Below, one piece after another: positions 52,709 through 61,140 of a stretch of DNA of 64,000 bases. The position numbers and the translations under genes were made by a program. Within the stretch, counting starts at the first letter, position 1. Each line of letters begins with the position of its first letter. Under the pieces are notes generated by a model. The model was not told where the DNA came from. It was given only the letters and a program-made list of their open reading frames with translations, and made no database searches. The DNA comes from JACMLD01 sp038207265 (GTDB taxonomy: Bacteria; Bacteroidota; Bacteroidia; Chitinophagales; Chitinophagaceae): assembly GCA_038207265.1 (NCBI GenBank), contig JBBQZZ010000020.1, positions 11,986 to 75,985 on the forward strand. The letters run 5' to 3'.

Positions 52709-53848
52709 GTGAAACAAAACAGAATTGCTGTCATCGTTTTTTTCTTTGTAAATGGATTCTTACATGCCAATCTTATGGCAAGGCTTCCGGAATTACAGCG
52801 AACCCTCGCCATTTCAAATACTTTGTTAGGTTCACTGTTGTTTTCCACCGCTATTGGGGCGTTGATTGCAATGCCGGTGGCCGGATGGTTATCAAATAAG
52901 CTCGGATCGAATTGGGTTGCAAAAATGACAGCTTTTATGTTTTGTATTGCTATTCCTTTCACAGCCGCATTTCATTTACTGTGGGTCGTAGCCATTTGCT
53001 TTTTATTGCTGGGTATCTCAACAGGATCGATGGATGTTTCAATGAACGGGCAGGCCGTATTTGTAGAAAGAAAATACCAAAAGCCTATTATGTCATCCTT
53101 TCATGCGTGTTTTAGTATAGGCATGGCCGTGGGTGCAGGCACCGGGGCAATTTTCTCTGCATTCAAAATTGATTTACTATATCACCTCATATCAGTTAGC
53201 GCAGTCGCTTTGGTAGCAATTATTATTGCTTCTCCCCATTTAATCAATGAATCTGTAATTCCCGTTAAAGAAAATACGAAACAGAAATTTTCCGGAGTTA
53301 TCCGTTTGATTTTACCAATTGGACTGATTGCATTCTGCGGTATGATAGTGGAAGGTTCAATGGCCGATTGGTCGGCTATTTACATGAATAAAGTAATTGG
53401 ACAAAGCCTGACCAACAGTGCGTTTGCATTTGGCATATTTGCAACCGGTATGACCATAGGAAGACTGTTGGGTGATTTTCTAACAATGAAATTGGGAAGA
53501 AAAAAAATGCTGACGATAGATGCCATTGCCGCCATCGTAGGTTTGAGTATGGTATTACTATTTGCATTTTCTATTACCTCATTTATTGGTTTCTTACTGG
53601 TGGGATTATCTGTTTCTACCATTGTTCCCATCGTTTTTTCAACCGCGGGAAATACAAACGGTGTAAACCCAAGTGTGGGGATTGCTGCTGCTACCAGTAT
53701 CGGGTACCTGGGATTTTTTGTGGGACCGCCCACGATTGGCTTCCTGGCAGATGGTTACGGGCTCAGGGTTGGTTTGAGCTTTTCCCTGGCATTGTTATTC
53801 ATTATGTTGTTTTTAATTATTGGCTATTTTAGAAACAGAACGTTGTAG
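52709..53848 (+). CDS. MFS transporter
   Basis: A 379-residue major-facilitator protein of the YbjJ-like/fucose permease-like type. Twelve hydrophobic helices are visible (RIAVIVFFFVNGFLHANLMA, GSLLFSTAIGALIAMPVAGW, LLGISTGSMDVSMNGQAVFV, LILPIGLIAFCGMIVEGSMA, etc.), with the A-motif-like AGWLSNKLGSNWV. VEGSMADWSAIYM and GRLLGDFLTMKLGRKKML are typical. GTG 52709 is used as start, since MKQNRIAVIVFFF begins there. Last gene of the MocR-linked operon; an exporter of its product or an amine importer is plausible. Convergent with the pigment operon. Confidence 0.88.
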   Translation: MKQNRIAVIVFFFVNGFLHANLMARLPELQRTLAISNTLLGSLLFSTAIGALIAMPVAGWLSNKLGSNWVAKMTAFMFCIAIPFTAAFHLLWVVAICFLLLGISTGSMDVSMNGQAVFVERKYQKPIMSSFHACFSIGMAVGAGTGAIFSAFKIDLLYHLISVSAVALVAIIIASPHLINESVIPVKENTKQKFSGVIRLILPIGLIAFCGMIVEGSMADWSAIYMNKVIGQSLTNSAFAFGIFATGMTIGRLLGDFLTMKLGRKKMLTIDAIAAIVGLSMVLLFAFSITSFIGFLLVGLSVSTIVPIVFSTAGNTNGVNPSVGIAAATSIGYLGFFVGPPTIGFLADGYGLRVGLSFSLALLFIMLFLIIGYFRNRTL

Positions 53849-53881
53849 ATAATATTGTAGGAGATCCTTGTACCAACAAGG

Positions 53882-54928
53882 TCACTCAACTTTATTAATC
53901 AACACAAAACTATGCTGCAGACCTTTGTAGTTATTGTATATAAGAATGCGTTTATTAAAATTAGAATTTGCTTTGTATTTGATGAGGTGCCCGGGTATTT
54001 TCATACCGGATAGGATCTCACAGGCAAGCCAGACCGCAAACGCGGCAGCAGTGGTATATTCACCAGTCATGTGTTTGAACCTCGCTACTGACGTATCCTT
54101 ATCAACCAGTTTTTCGGCCGCTGTATAATATTTCAACAAACGGCTATCGCCATTTTCGCCGGTCAATAGTAAATCTATATTCCCACCCTTCGCATTTTTA
54201 TCAATAAATGCTTTTAACTGACTGGTAATTATTTCTTCATTTGTACTATGTAATATGAGTACGTCATCAACCGCAGCCAATGCATTTAATTTTTCAGCAC
54301 TCACTATATACATAGAGGCTCCTTCTCCTGCGATGCTGCCCTGCGAATTTTTTTGATATAAATCACTTATTGAAACCGGCTCTTTCTTATACCATCCGCC
54401 CAGCCATTCTATATTATAATTATACGTTGAAATTTCATCTATTCCACCCAGCAGGTAACTGTTAGCAGGATATTCTTTCAACATCATTGCTGCATCCATC
54501 ATTGCATTTTCAAAACTGAGTCCGCGGTGCACATGTGTTATATTATAATTCCTGTTATTTGTCAGCAATCCTATTTGTGCAGCTATGGCATTGGGAGTAC
54601 TCTGAACAAAATTGCCTGGCGCCAGCATGCCTTCATCGTAATCAATAATCTGGTTCAGGAATTTGATGCAATCTTCCATTCCGCCATTGGCTGTGCCGAT
54701 GATGATTCCATTAACAGGTTTGGTAATTCTTTTTATTAATGGCAATGCAGTGCCCACACCCATTCTAACAGCTTTACCCATCCTGCGCAAAACTCCTGTA
54801 GGAATTCCTTCATAAGAGGGTTCGGCTGCGCGCAATTTATTTTCAATCGCGTCTTTTAATAAATCAATATTTATTTCAGCAAAAGTTTGCTGCGGAGAAA
54901 TACAACTTGTATGGTGAATATAAAACAT
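53882..54928 (-). CDS. Beta-ketoacyl synthase-like protein without catalytic cysteine (chain-length-factor-like)
   Basis: A 348-residue thiolase-fold protein, last gene of the pigment operon. The region ITKPVNGIIIGTANGGMEDC is the ketosynthase N-terminus, and LAPGNFVQSTPNAIAAQIGL is the strand before the active site. Where a ketosynthase has the catalytic Cys, the sequence reads NITHVHRGLSFENAM, so cysteine is replaced and the decarboxylative site is not intact. It resembles the chain-length-factor partner (or the KS-beta group) of type II synthases, and it lies 4 bases after the intact FabF-like gene, suggesting a heterodimer. Role inferred. Confidence 0.72.
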   Translation of the reverse strand: MFYIHHTSCISPQQTFAEINIDLLKDAIENKLRAAEPSYEGIPTGVLRRMGKAVRMGVGTALPLIKRITKPVNGIIIGTANGGMEDCIKFLNQIIDYDEGMLAPGNFVQSTPNAIAAQIGLLTNNRNYNITHVHRGLSFENAMMDAAMMLKEYPANSYLLGGIDEISTYNYNIEWLGGWYKKEPVSISDLYQKNSQGSIAGEGASMYIVSAEKLNALAAVDDVLILHSTNEEIITSQLKAFIDKNAKGGNIDLLLTGENGDSRLLKYYTAAEKLVDKDTSVARFKHMTGEYTTAAAFAVWLACEILSGMKIPGHLIKYKANSNFNKRILIYNNYKGLQHSFVLINKVE

Positions 54929-54932
54929 AGAA

Positions 54933-56120
54933 TCAGGCTTTGGAAAATATCAACGATGTACAATTGCCTCCAAATCCAAAAGAATTTGACATTACATTTT
55001 TCAATGTTGATTTTCTATAATTCAGCTCGGGTTGCAAACGGGTAGTTGATATGGGGAAATGAAAATGCAGACCGGGATAAATTTCCTGATGGGTAAGGTT
55101 CAATATGCTGAATACAGCTTCAATGGCACCTGCAGCTCCTAATGTATGCCCGGTATTTGATTTGGTGGAAGTAAAAGCTGGTACCGTTTCAAACAAACGC
55201 AGCATGGCCCTGCTCTCTACTTCATCATTGTTTTCCGTTCCTGTTCCATGAGCATTGATATAATCAATTTCCCTTGGCAACAGTTTTGCTTTTTCCAATG
55301 CAGTTTTCATTGAAAGAAAAGGGCCTTCGCCATTTTCGGACAATGAAGATGGATGAAATGAATCATTGTTATTTGCATAACCAGTTAATTCTGCATAGAT
55401 TTTTTTTCCATTGGCGTCCGCTTCGCTTTCAAGTACCAGGAAGGCTGCACCTTCACCCAGGTTTAATCCTTTTCGATTGGCATCAAAGGGTGTACAAGCC
55501 TGATCAGATAATATATGCAGTGCGTTAAAGCCATTGATCGTAAATTTTGCAAGGCTGTCAGCACCTCCAACAATTGCCCTGCGGGTGTGTCCGCTTTTAA
55601 TCAACCTTGCTCCGTACATAATTGCATTGGCAGAAGAAGAGCAGGCTGTATTGATAGTATTGACAATACCGTTTATACCAGCGCGTGCCTGCAGGTAAAT
55701 ATTCACAGCAGCACAATCGTAAGAAGAAAGATATTCAGAACCCTGATCGGTCCTATTGGCATCATGATACAATTCATCTGTTAAACACATACCACCAACA
55801 GTACTTGCACCTATCAATGCAGTGTCGGATGCAGTGATTTGGGCTGCTGTTAACTGAGCATGATCGATGGCTTCATTAAATGCATGTAACGCAATTAAAG
55901 AAGTTCGGGTAACTCCGGGTTCAGCAGCACTTAGTTTTTCTTTTAATTGTTTTGTAGTAAGTTTTACTTCGCCAAATGGAAGAACACCGGCATATTTGGA
56001 AGGAAATAAATGAAGATCGGCAATACCACACTCACCCGCCTTTAATGCCAGGTGATTTTCTGCAAGGTTGTTTCCTATAGCACTTATCACGCCTATACCC
56101 GTAACAAAAATCCTGCTCAA
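54933..56120 (-). CDS. Beta-ketoacyl-ACP synthase II (FabF-like)
   Basis: Condensing enzyme, 395 aa. Active-site triad is intact: C160 in TINTACSSSANAI, H291 in YINAHGTGTENND, K320 in STKSNTGHTLGAA and H325 in the same motif. N-terminus MSRIFVTGIGVISAIGNN is the FabF start. It extends acyl chains on the neighbouring carrier protein (13 bases apart) and is paired with the cysteine-less KS-like protein 4 bases downstream. In this locus it should build the polyene or alkyl chain of a flexirubin-like pigment. Specific chain inferred from context. Confidence 0.92.
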   Translation of the reverse strand: MSRIFVTGIGVISAIGNNLAENHLALKAGECGIADLHLFPSKYAGVLPFGEVKLTTKQLKEKLSAAEPGVTRTSLIALHAFNEAIDHAQLTAAQITASDTALIGASTVGGMCLTDELYHDANRTDQGSEYLSSYDCAAVNIYLQARAGINGIVNTINTACSSSANAIMYGARLIKSGHTRRAIVGGADSLAKFTINGFNALHILSDQACTPFDANRKGLNLGEGAAFLVLESEADANGKKIYAELTGYANNNDSFHPSSLSENGEGPFLSMKTALEKAKLLPREIDYINAHGTGTENNDEVESRAMLRLFETVPAFTSTKSNTGHTLGAAGAIEAVFSILNLTHQEIYPGLHFHFPISTTRLQPELNYRKSTLKNVMSNSFGFGGNCTSLIFSKA

Positions 56121-56132
56121 TCAAAAAGTATT

Positions 56133-56396
56133 TTATTTTGTCCTGTGTTGTTCAATATAAGCAACCATGGTATTGATGTCAACCAATACCTTGCGCCCTT
56201 CTTTGGGATCCTGTATATTAATTCCATATTCTCTGCCAAGCAAAACAATTAATTCAATTGAATCAATTGAATCCAACCCCAACCCTCCTCCAAACAGCGG
56301 TTCATCGTCTTTAATATCTTCCGGTTTAACAGAGAGTAGGTTCAGAAATTCTACGATTTGCTTTTTTAACTGTTGTTTTAGTTCTGCTGTTTCCAT
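56133..56396 (-). CDS. Acyl carrier protein
   Basis: An 87-residue phosphopantetheine carrier with attachment serine S43 in GLDSIDSIELIVLLGREYG (the DSx motif). Helical sequence with an acidic middle (KPEDIKDDEPLFG). It is not the housekeeping AcpP because it is in the pigment operon with the ketosynthases 12 bases downstream. It is the likely donor and acceptor of acyl groups for the FabF-like and BtrH-like enzymes. Confidence 0.92.
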   Translation of the reverse strand: METAELKQQLKKQIVEFLNLLSVKPEDIKDDEPLFGGGLGLDSIDSIELIVLLGREYGINIQDPKEGRKVLVDINTMVAYIEQHRTK

Positions 56397-56406
56397 TTTT
56401 TTTAAT

Positions 56407-57687
56407 TCAGATAAGATTTTTTCTTTTCAGCGCATACAAGGTAGCCAACTGTATGATCAATGTAATGGCCAATAAAGGTAAAATATTCAATACAACATCT
56501 TTAAGTTTTCCTCCTTCCAGAAATAATCCATAATAAGCTTCCAGGCACCAATGTAAGGGAGATAACTTCATTATTCCCTGGAAAGATGCCGGCATGGCAA
56601 AACTGGGTACCAGTATTCCTCCGATGGCTGCCAGTAAAACAATTGAAACAGCTCCAAATCCATTTGCCTGTTCCTGCGTTTGTGCAAATACGCCAATACA
56701 AATAGCATAGCTTACGGCACAATATCCGCAAATGACAGATACAATTAATAATCCCCATCCATCAGCAGGTAAATTCAATGCGGGTAAACCTATAGATGGA
56801 AATATCCAGGCACCTATAGAAAAAATTACAATCGTCTGCAACAGGGTAACAAAAAGATAGGTGATTTGTTTCGAAACCAACGCCACTATATAATTGGTAG
56901 GAAGGGTTTTTAACCGTACAAAACTTCCATTTAATTTTTCCCTCACCACACTACTTCCCAACGAAATCACCACAAAGAACATAGCGAAAATAGTCCATGC
57001 CGGTATATTATGCTGTGTTGCATTGGGAATGTTCCGGCTTCCATTGCGCGATATAGGAACTTCATTAATCGCAACCTGGTTATTTACAATTTCAGTTTCA
57101 AAATCCCCCGGCAATTCTTTTTCGTTCAAAGAAAAATAAAGGCTTTTCAGAATTTGCTTATTCTCCACTATTTGCAGCGCACTTCTTAATGCGCCTTGTA
57201 TAGATGAACGAAATGATTGCTGTAATACCGGGTGATAAAATAGCGTAATGGGTGAAAGGCTGTCTGTGGCTTGATGCAGGCTATCTTGCCGAACACCAAA
57301 ACTGTTCAAAGCTTTAGATGCAATGGAATTTGCTTTTTCATTTACTTTATCAGAAAAATGCTTCGGGATAATAATAGCCACCAGCGCATCTTTTGCATGC
57401 ATGCGATCCACAATCTCCGTTTCCGTAGCTTGTACAGTTACCTGCTTTAGATCAAACATGCCAATCTTTTCAATTGCTTTCACCAGCTGCCTGCTGGCAT
57501 CACCAGTATCCCTGTTACATAAAAGCAATGGAACCTTATTAGCATTTACCAATTCGAATGTACTGTTTTGAATAGCTGTGATTACGATGGCAAGTACAAT
57601 GGGCATGATAAACATAAGCGTTAATCCAACCTTGTCACGGGTTAGAATACGTAAATCTTTTACTATAGTGGCCCAGAGTTTATACAT
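56407..57687 (-). CDS. ABC-2 type transporter permease
   Basis: A 426-residue permease with an N-terminal membrane helix (KVGLTLMFIMPIVLAIVITA) followed by a large extracytoplasmic domain (about residues 40-220), and a C-terminal bundle of five helices (IPAWTIFAMFFVVISLGSSV, LLQTIVIFSIGAWIF, LLIVSVICGYCAVSYAICIG, GFGAVSIVLLAAIGGILVP, LNILPLLAITLIIQLATLY). The VVREKLNGSFVRLKTLPTNY segment is the family signature. Its ATPase partner is the next gene upstream (26-base gap). Likely exports the pigment or its precursor. Coupling to biosynthesis is inferred from the operon. Confidence 0.9.
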   Translation of the reverse strand: MYKLWATIVKDLRILTRDKVGLTLMFIMPIVLAIVITAIQNSTFELVNANKVPLLLCNRDTGDASRQLVKAIEKIGMFDLKQVTVQATETEIVDRMHAKDALVAIIIPKHFSDKVNEKANSIASKALNSFGVRQDSLHQATDSLSPITLFYHPVLQQSFRSSIQGALRSALQIVENKQILKSLYFSLNEKELPGDFETEIVNNQVAINEVPISRNGSRNIPNATQHNIPAWTIFAMFFVVISLGSSVVREKLNGSFVRLKTLPTNYIVALVSKQITYLFVTLLQTIVIFSIGAWIFPSIGLPALNLPADGWGLLIVSVICGYCAVSYAICIGVFAQTQEQANGFGAVSIVLLAAIGGILVPSFAMPASFQGIMKLSPLHWCLEAYYGLFLEGGKLKDVVLNILPLLAITLIIQLATLYALKRKNLI

Positions 57688-57712
57688 CCCCTTTTTAATA
57701 CGCTGATGAAAT

Positions 57713-58459
57713 TTAGTTCCTGTAAGCTTTACCGGTTAAGTTAATAAACAATCCTTCCAGCCCTTCTTCTTTGTGTTCTGCCAGTAATTGATTGAGTGTA
57801 TTGTGCGCAATAATTTTTCCATTGTCTATCAAAGCAATATTATCACATAATTCTTCTGCTTCATTTAACTGGTGCGATGTATAAATTAAAGTAGTGCCAT
57901 TTGCATTCAATGCCTTGAGGTAATTGATGATAGCGTGTCTTGTTTGAACGTCCACGCCAACAGTGGGTTCGTCTAAAAACAAAACAAGCGGATCATGAAT
58001 AACGCCGATAGCGAGATTGACCCTTCGTTTCATACCACCAGAAAAATACTGTACCTGCTTATCAGATGCATCGGCCAGTCCAAGTATTTCCAATAATTCA
58101 GTTGTTCTTTTTTTAATGGCTGACGAATGAAGTCCTGACCATGCACCAAAAAAGGCCAGGTTTTCTGCTGCGGTTAGTTCCTGGAAAAAAGAAAAATCCT
58201 GTGGCACAAATCCAAAAAGTTTGTTGACAGATTTTTTATGCTGATACACATCATGGCCCAATAACCGGATGCTTCCTTGATTTGGAGCAAGCAAGCCGGT
58301 CATACAATTCATCAAAGTAGTTTTACCGGCTCCATTGGGACCAAATAAACCAAAGCGCTCGCCTTGCTGAATGATAAGATCGAGATGGTCAAAACAGGAT
58401 TGGGATTCTCCTTTATAAGTGAAAGAAAGATTACTGATGCTAACGGCTATGCTACTCAT
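57713..58459 (-). CDS. ABC transporter ATPase
   Basis: A 248-residue nucleotide-binding protein (started at ATG 58459, ATGA overlap with the BtrH-like stop). Walker A GLFGPNGAGKTTLMNCM, Q-loop FVPQDFSF, signature YFSGGMKRRVNLAIG, Walker B PLVLFLDEPTVGVD and H-loop YTSHQLNEAEELCD. The permease follows after 26 bases. Together they form an exporter within the pigment operon. Confidence 0.94.
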   Translation of the reverse strand: MSSIAVSISNLSFTYKGESQSCFDHLDLIIQQGERFGLFGPNGAGKTTLMNCMTGLLAPNQGSIRLLGHDVYQHKKSVNKLFGFVPQDFSFFQELTAAENLAFFGAWSGLHSSAIKKRTTELLEILGLADASDKQVQYFSGGMKRRVNLAIGVIHDPLVLFLDEPTVGVDVQTRHAIINYLKALNANGTTLIYTSHQLNEAEELCDNIALIDNGKIIAHNTLNQLLAEHKEEGLEGLFINLTGKAYRN

Positions 58460-59472
58460 GAATGCCATTTGATTTTGGACAAAGCTTCAAATGCTTTTTT
58501 TTCAATCTCCGCTATTTCCAGTAAGTAGTCACCCATTTTATTAAATTCTTCCTGTGAACTGATTCTTCCTTTGTAAATACCAGCAGCCTGAACGGCGGCA
58601 GTGCGCCACAGGTCACCTGATTGTGTGAATGTTTTTGATATATCCAACAAAGCATCATTGGGGTGATAAGCATATGCCTGCTGCAAAAAAGCGCCATAGA
58701 TATACCGGAAACCTCCCCCACCAGTTCCTATTTCTTCCTGCATGCGAACCAATTGCGCGAGATATAGTCCTGCTTTATGCAAGCCAAGTTTATCGCGCCA
58801 TTTTTTTATTTTTTTCCCGGTGTAGGCAATCCCTTTTACACCAGCTATATTACCGGGTATGCGCAGCATATCACGTACATTTCTTTTTACACCCGTTACT
58901 ATTGCCTTTTTAATTTTATCGTTTGTTACAATGGTTTTTTCTTTGGGATAATAAATTTGTCCGCGTGGTGCCAGTGCACCTTTTGCAAAACGAACGCGTT
59001 CTAATTCATAACTACTTAGCGTGGTAACGGTTTCCATTACCGGGTCACTAATCAGGTAATTATCATCTTCTTTCCCATATACAATTACGTTGTGTGCATT
59101 AAAGTGAAAACGGTATTCTTTCGGAAAATAAGTAAGATAATAAACACCTACCTGGCAACCCACCGGTTGTCCGGCATCCAGGCAATCTTTTAAAAATCTT
59201 TCCGCTTCCTGTTTCGAACTGAATTTTTTTCTGATCACCGGAATGCCCAGCGATTTACAGGTTCTTTTGAAAATCAAACCGGGTTGCGTTCGAAATGCAA
59301 TGGCAGGACCATTATTAATTTTTAGCAGTGGTATATAAATAAAAAACAAACCTGACCCAATTCCAAAAACCATGGGTTCTGTCATATTGTTAACCCCGGC
59401 AGTTTTTAAAAGATTGCTCGTTACACCATTCTCACAATGCGCCGCCTGTATGTGTTTAAAATCATTCTGCAT
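58456..59472 (-). CDS. BtrH-like acyl-transferase-type protein (BtrH N-domain + DUF4872)
   Basis: A 338-residue protein with the BtrH N-terminal fold, a papain-like module. The head AAHCENGVTSNLLKTAG carries a conserved His-Cys (C13) pair, and GCQVGVYYLTYFPKEYRFHF, then NAHNVIVYGKEDDNYLISDP with a second His and Asp, complete a Cys-His-Asp-type site. C-terminal DUF4872-type helices follow. BtrH of the butirosin pathway transfers an acyl group from a carrier protein to a sugar, so here an ACP-bound chain could be joined to an alcohol such as the dialkylresorcinol. It overlaps the upstream small gene by 11 bases and the ATPase gene by 4 bases. Role is inference. Confidence 0.8.
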   Translation of the reverse strand: MQNDFKHIQAAHCENGVTSNLLKTAGVNNMTEPMVFGIGSGLFFIYIPLLKINNGPAIAFRTQPGLIFKRTCKSLGIPVIRKKFSSKQEAERFLKDCLDAGQPVGCQVGVYYLTYFPKEYRFHFNAHNVIVYGKEDDNYLISDPVMETVTTLSSYELERVRFAKGALAPRGQIYYPKEKTIVTNDKIKKAIVTGVKRNVRDMLRIPGNIAGVKGIAYTGKKIKKWRDKLGLHKAGLYLAQLVRMQEEIGTGGGGFRYIYGAFLQQAYAYHPNDALLDISKTFTQSGDLWRTAAVQAAGIYKGRISSQEEFNKMGDYLLEIAEIEKKAFEALSKIKWHS

Positions 59473-59869
59473 GAACAGTCATGGTTTTAAGATTTGCTGT
59501 AGTTGTATTAAATGCTTCGGCGTAACGCTGTAATTTATTATTTGATAATTTTTCAAAAACAGCAGGCCTTAAATGTCTTTTGATTTGCCATTTCCAAAAT
59601 CTTGTATAAGCAGACACTATTCCAATATCCATCAGGCGGTATTCCATGAAAAATAAAATGGGACTTGCTTCCTTGTGCAATACTTTCTCACGTGCTGCAT
59701 TGATGCGTTGCTCAATATCTTCCCAGGCCGCATCAAGAGCAGTTGCTTTTACTTCCCAGCCCCTGCTCAAACCTGTAACATAATTGCCCTTGTCATCCAC
59801 TGCATAACAAACTTCTTTGGTGAATTTGTCCAGTGCACTGGGATCCTGTGGGATATTTTCTTTTTTCAT
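59462..59869 (-). CDS. Small conserved protein of the pigment operon, function unknown
   Basis: A 135-residue protein from ATG 59869 (the frame is open to 59887). It is soluble, with a charged N-half (DPSALDKFTKEVCYAVDDKG) and a basic C-half (RFWKWQIKRHLRPAVFEKLS). The segment WEVKATALDAAWEDIEQRIN is protein-like and helical. No family name known to me; related short proteins appear beside DarA/DarB and BtrH genes in Bacteroidota. Its stop overlaps the BtrH-like start by 11 bases. Confidence 0.7.
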   Translation of the reverse strand: MKKENIPQDPSALDKFTKEVCYAVDDKGNYVTGLSRGWEVKATALDAAWEDIEQRINAAREKVLHKEASPILFFMEYRLMDIGIVSAYTRFWKWQIKRHLRPAVFEKLSNNKLQRYAEAFNTTTANLKTMTVHAE

Positions 59870-59910
59870 GACAAAGGTTTGGTACAATTATAATAACCCT
59901 GCAAATTCTA

Positions 59911-59967
59911 AAGTAAAAAGTAAAAACAACAAGATGCTGTGCCTTTTTGATTTTCTACTTTTTACTT
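59911..59967. repeat. Perfect 12-bp inverted repeat element in the pigment operon
   Basis: AAGTAAAAAGTA (59911-59922) and TACTTTTTACTT (59956-59967) frame a 33-base centre. The element lies in the 108-base gap between darB (ending 59978) and the next small gene. It could be an attenuating hairpin within the operon or belong to the repeat-word family seen at 39202-39252. Confidence 0.55.
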
Positions 59968-59977
59968 GCAAAGCTCG

Positions 59978-61132
59978 CTAACAAACAGTGAGTAAAGCAT
60001 ACATATAGGAAAACCTGGAACTTTCAGGCACCAATAAAAATATTTTTTCACCCTTTTTTAATTTCCCGCTGTTAAATAATTCATCAATCATAAGATAGAC
60101 TGAACCGGCTCCTACATTGCCCATGCTATCCAGGTTAGTGAACCATTTTTCTTTTGGGATGGGTGTTCCGTTCAGATCTAATTGTTCAGCAATTTTGTTT
60201 CTGAAAAATTCACTGGACATATGTGGCAGGAAATAATCTATATCAGATGATTTTAATCCTTTTTCTTCAAATAGCGCTTTCATTTTAATGCCTCCCAACC
60301 GAATAATGTTTTCACTAAGCAGTTTTACATCCTGCTTCATACTTAATATGGATTGATCGGCAATTTCCTGCGGACTGTAATCCATATAACTTTTTAATGT
60401 ACCATCTTCCAGTTTCTCACTGGCCATATACATACAAGCTTCCATTTCATTTGCGTAAGAAACACCTTCCAGCCATTCTATCCGAAGGTTCAATCCATTT
60501 TCATTTTTCTTATCAGACAAAAGAAAAGCAGCCGCACCATCAGATAACATCCAGCGCAGGAATTCTTTTTCGAAACTGATATAAGGATTTTGTTCAAGTT
60601 CAGTTAACTTTTGTACTTCGTCTTCAAAAACATCTGAACGAAGTACACGCGATAATCTTTCTGAACCGGCAGACACTGCTGTATGTACATCACCGGTTCT
60701 TACCGCCATGAACGCATATTTAAGCGCATGCATACCCGCACAACATACACCGGAAGGGGAAACAACTTCAATCGCCCTTGTTTCTGGTAACCATCCATGC
60801 ACCATTACAGCATGTGAAGGCATCATTTGGTCTGGTGAAGAAGTACCGCAGCTCAGCAATTCTATAGATTTAATTCCAGCCGGATTGTCTTTGAACAATT
60901 CCTTTACAGCAATTGCTGTCATTTGTGCATTTGTATGGGTAGCTTTTCCTTCTTTGGAGATGGCATAAAACCTTCTTTTGATGCCATTATTTCGCAAAAC
61001 GATCCTGCGGGATTTGGAAGGTTTGTCATTGATCATACCCAGGTACTCTTCCATTTCTTCACTGGAAACAGGCTCATTGGGAAGAAAGCTGGCTGTTCTT
61101 GTTATATAAACCTCTTTAAACGACATCTGCAA
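59978..61132 (-). CDS. darB: 3-oxoacyl-ACP synthase III-like enzyme, DarB
   Basis: Ketosynthase of the FabH family, 384 aa, used in dialkylresorcinol assembly. The catalytic Cys lies in VVSPSGVCCAGMHALKYAF (C131 best fits the C-x-G pattern), the His is in YFLPHMSSEFFRNKIAEQ, and the Asn in LDSMGNVGAGSVYLMIDEL. N-terminus TASFLPNEPVSSEEMEEYLG resembles DarB proteins of Chitinophaga-type pigment clusters. It lies 8 bases after darA in the same direction. It should join two beta-ketoacyl chains to form the cyclohexanedione precursor. Inferred from DarA neighbourhood and family. Confidence 0.85.
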   Translation of the reverse strand: MQMSFKEVYITRTASFLPNEPVSSEEMEEYLGMINDKPSKSRRIVLRNNGIKRRFYAISKEGKATHTNAQMTAIAVKELFKDNPAGIKSIELLSCGTSSPDQMMPSHAVMVHGWLPETRAIEVVSPSGVCCAGMHALKYAFMAVRTGDVHTAVSAGSERLSRVLRSDVFEDEVQKLTELEQNPYISFEKEFLRWMLSDGAAAFLLSDKKNENGLNLRIEWLEGVSYANEMEACMYMASEKLEDGTLKSYMDYSPQEIADQSILSMKQDVKLLSENIIRLGGIKMKALFEEKGLKSSDIDYFLPHMSSEFFRNKIAEQLDLNGTPIPKEKWFTNLDSMGNVGAGSVYLMIDELFNSGKLKKGEKIFLLVPESSRFSYMYALLTVC

Positions 61133-61140
61133 TAGAGTAA

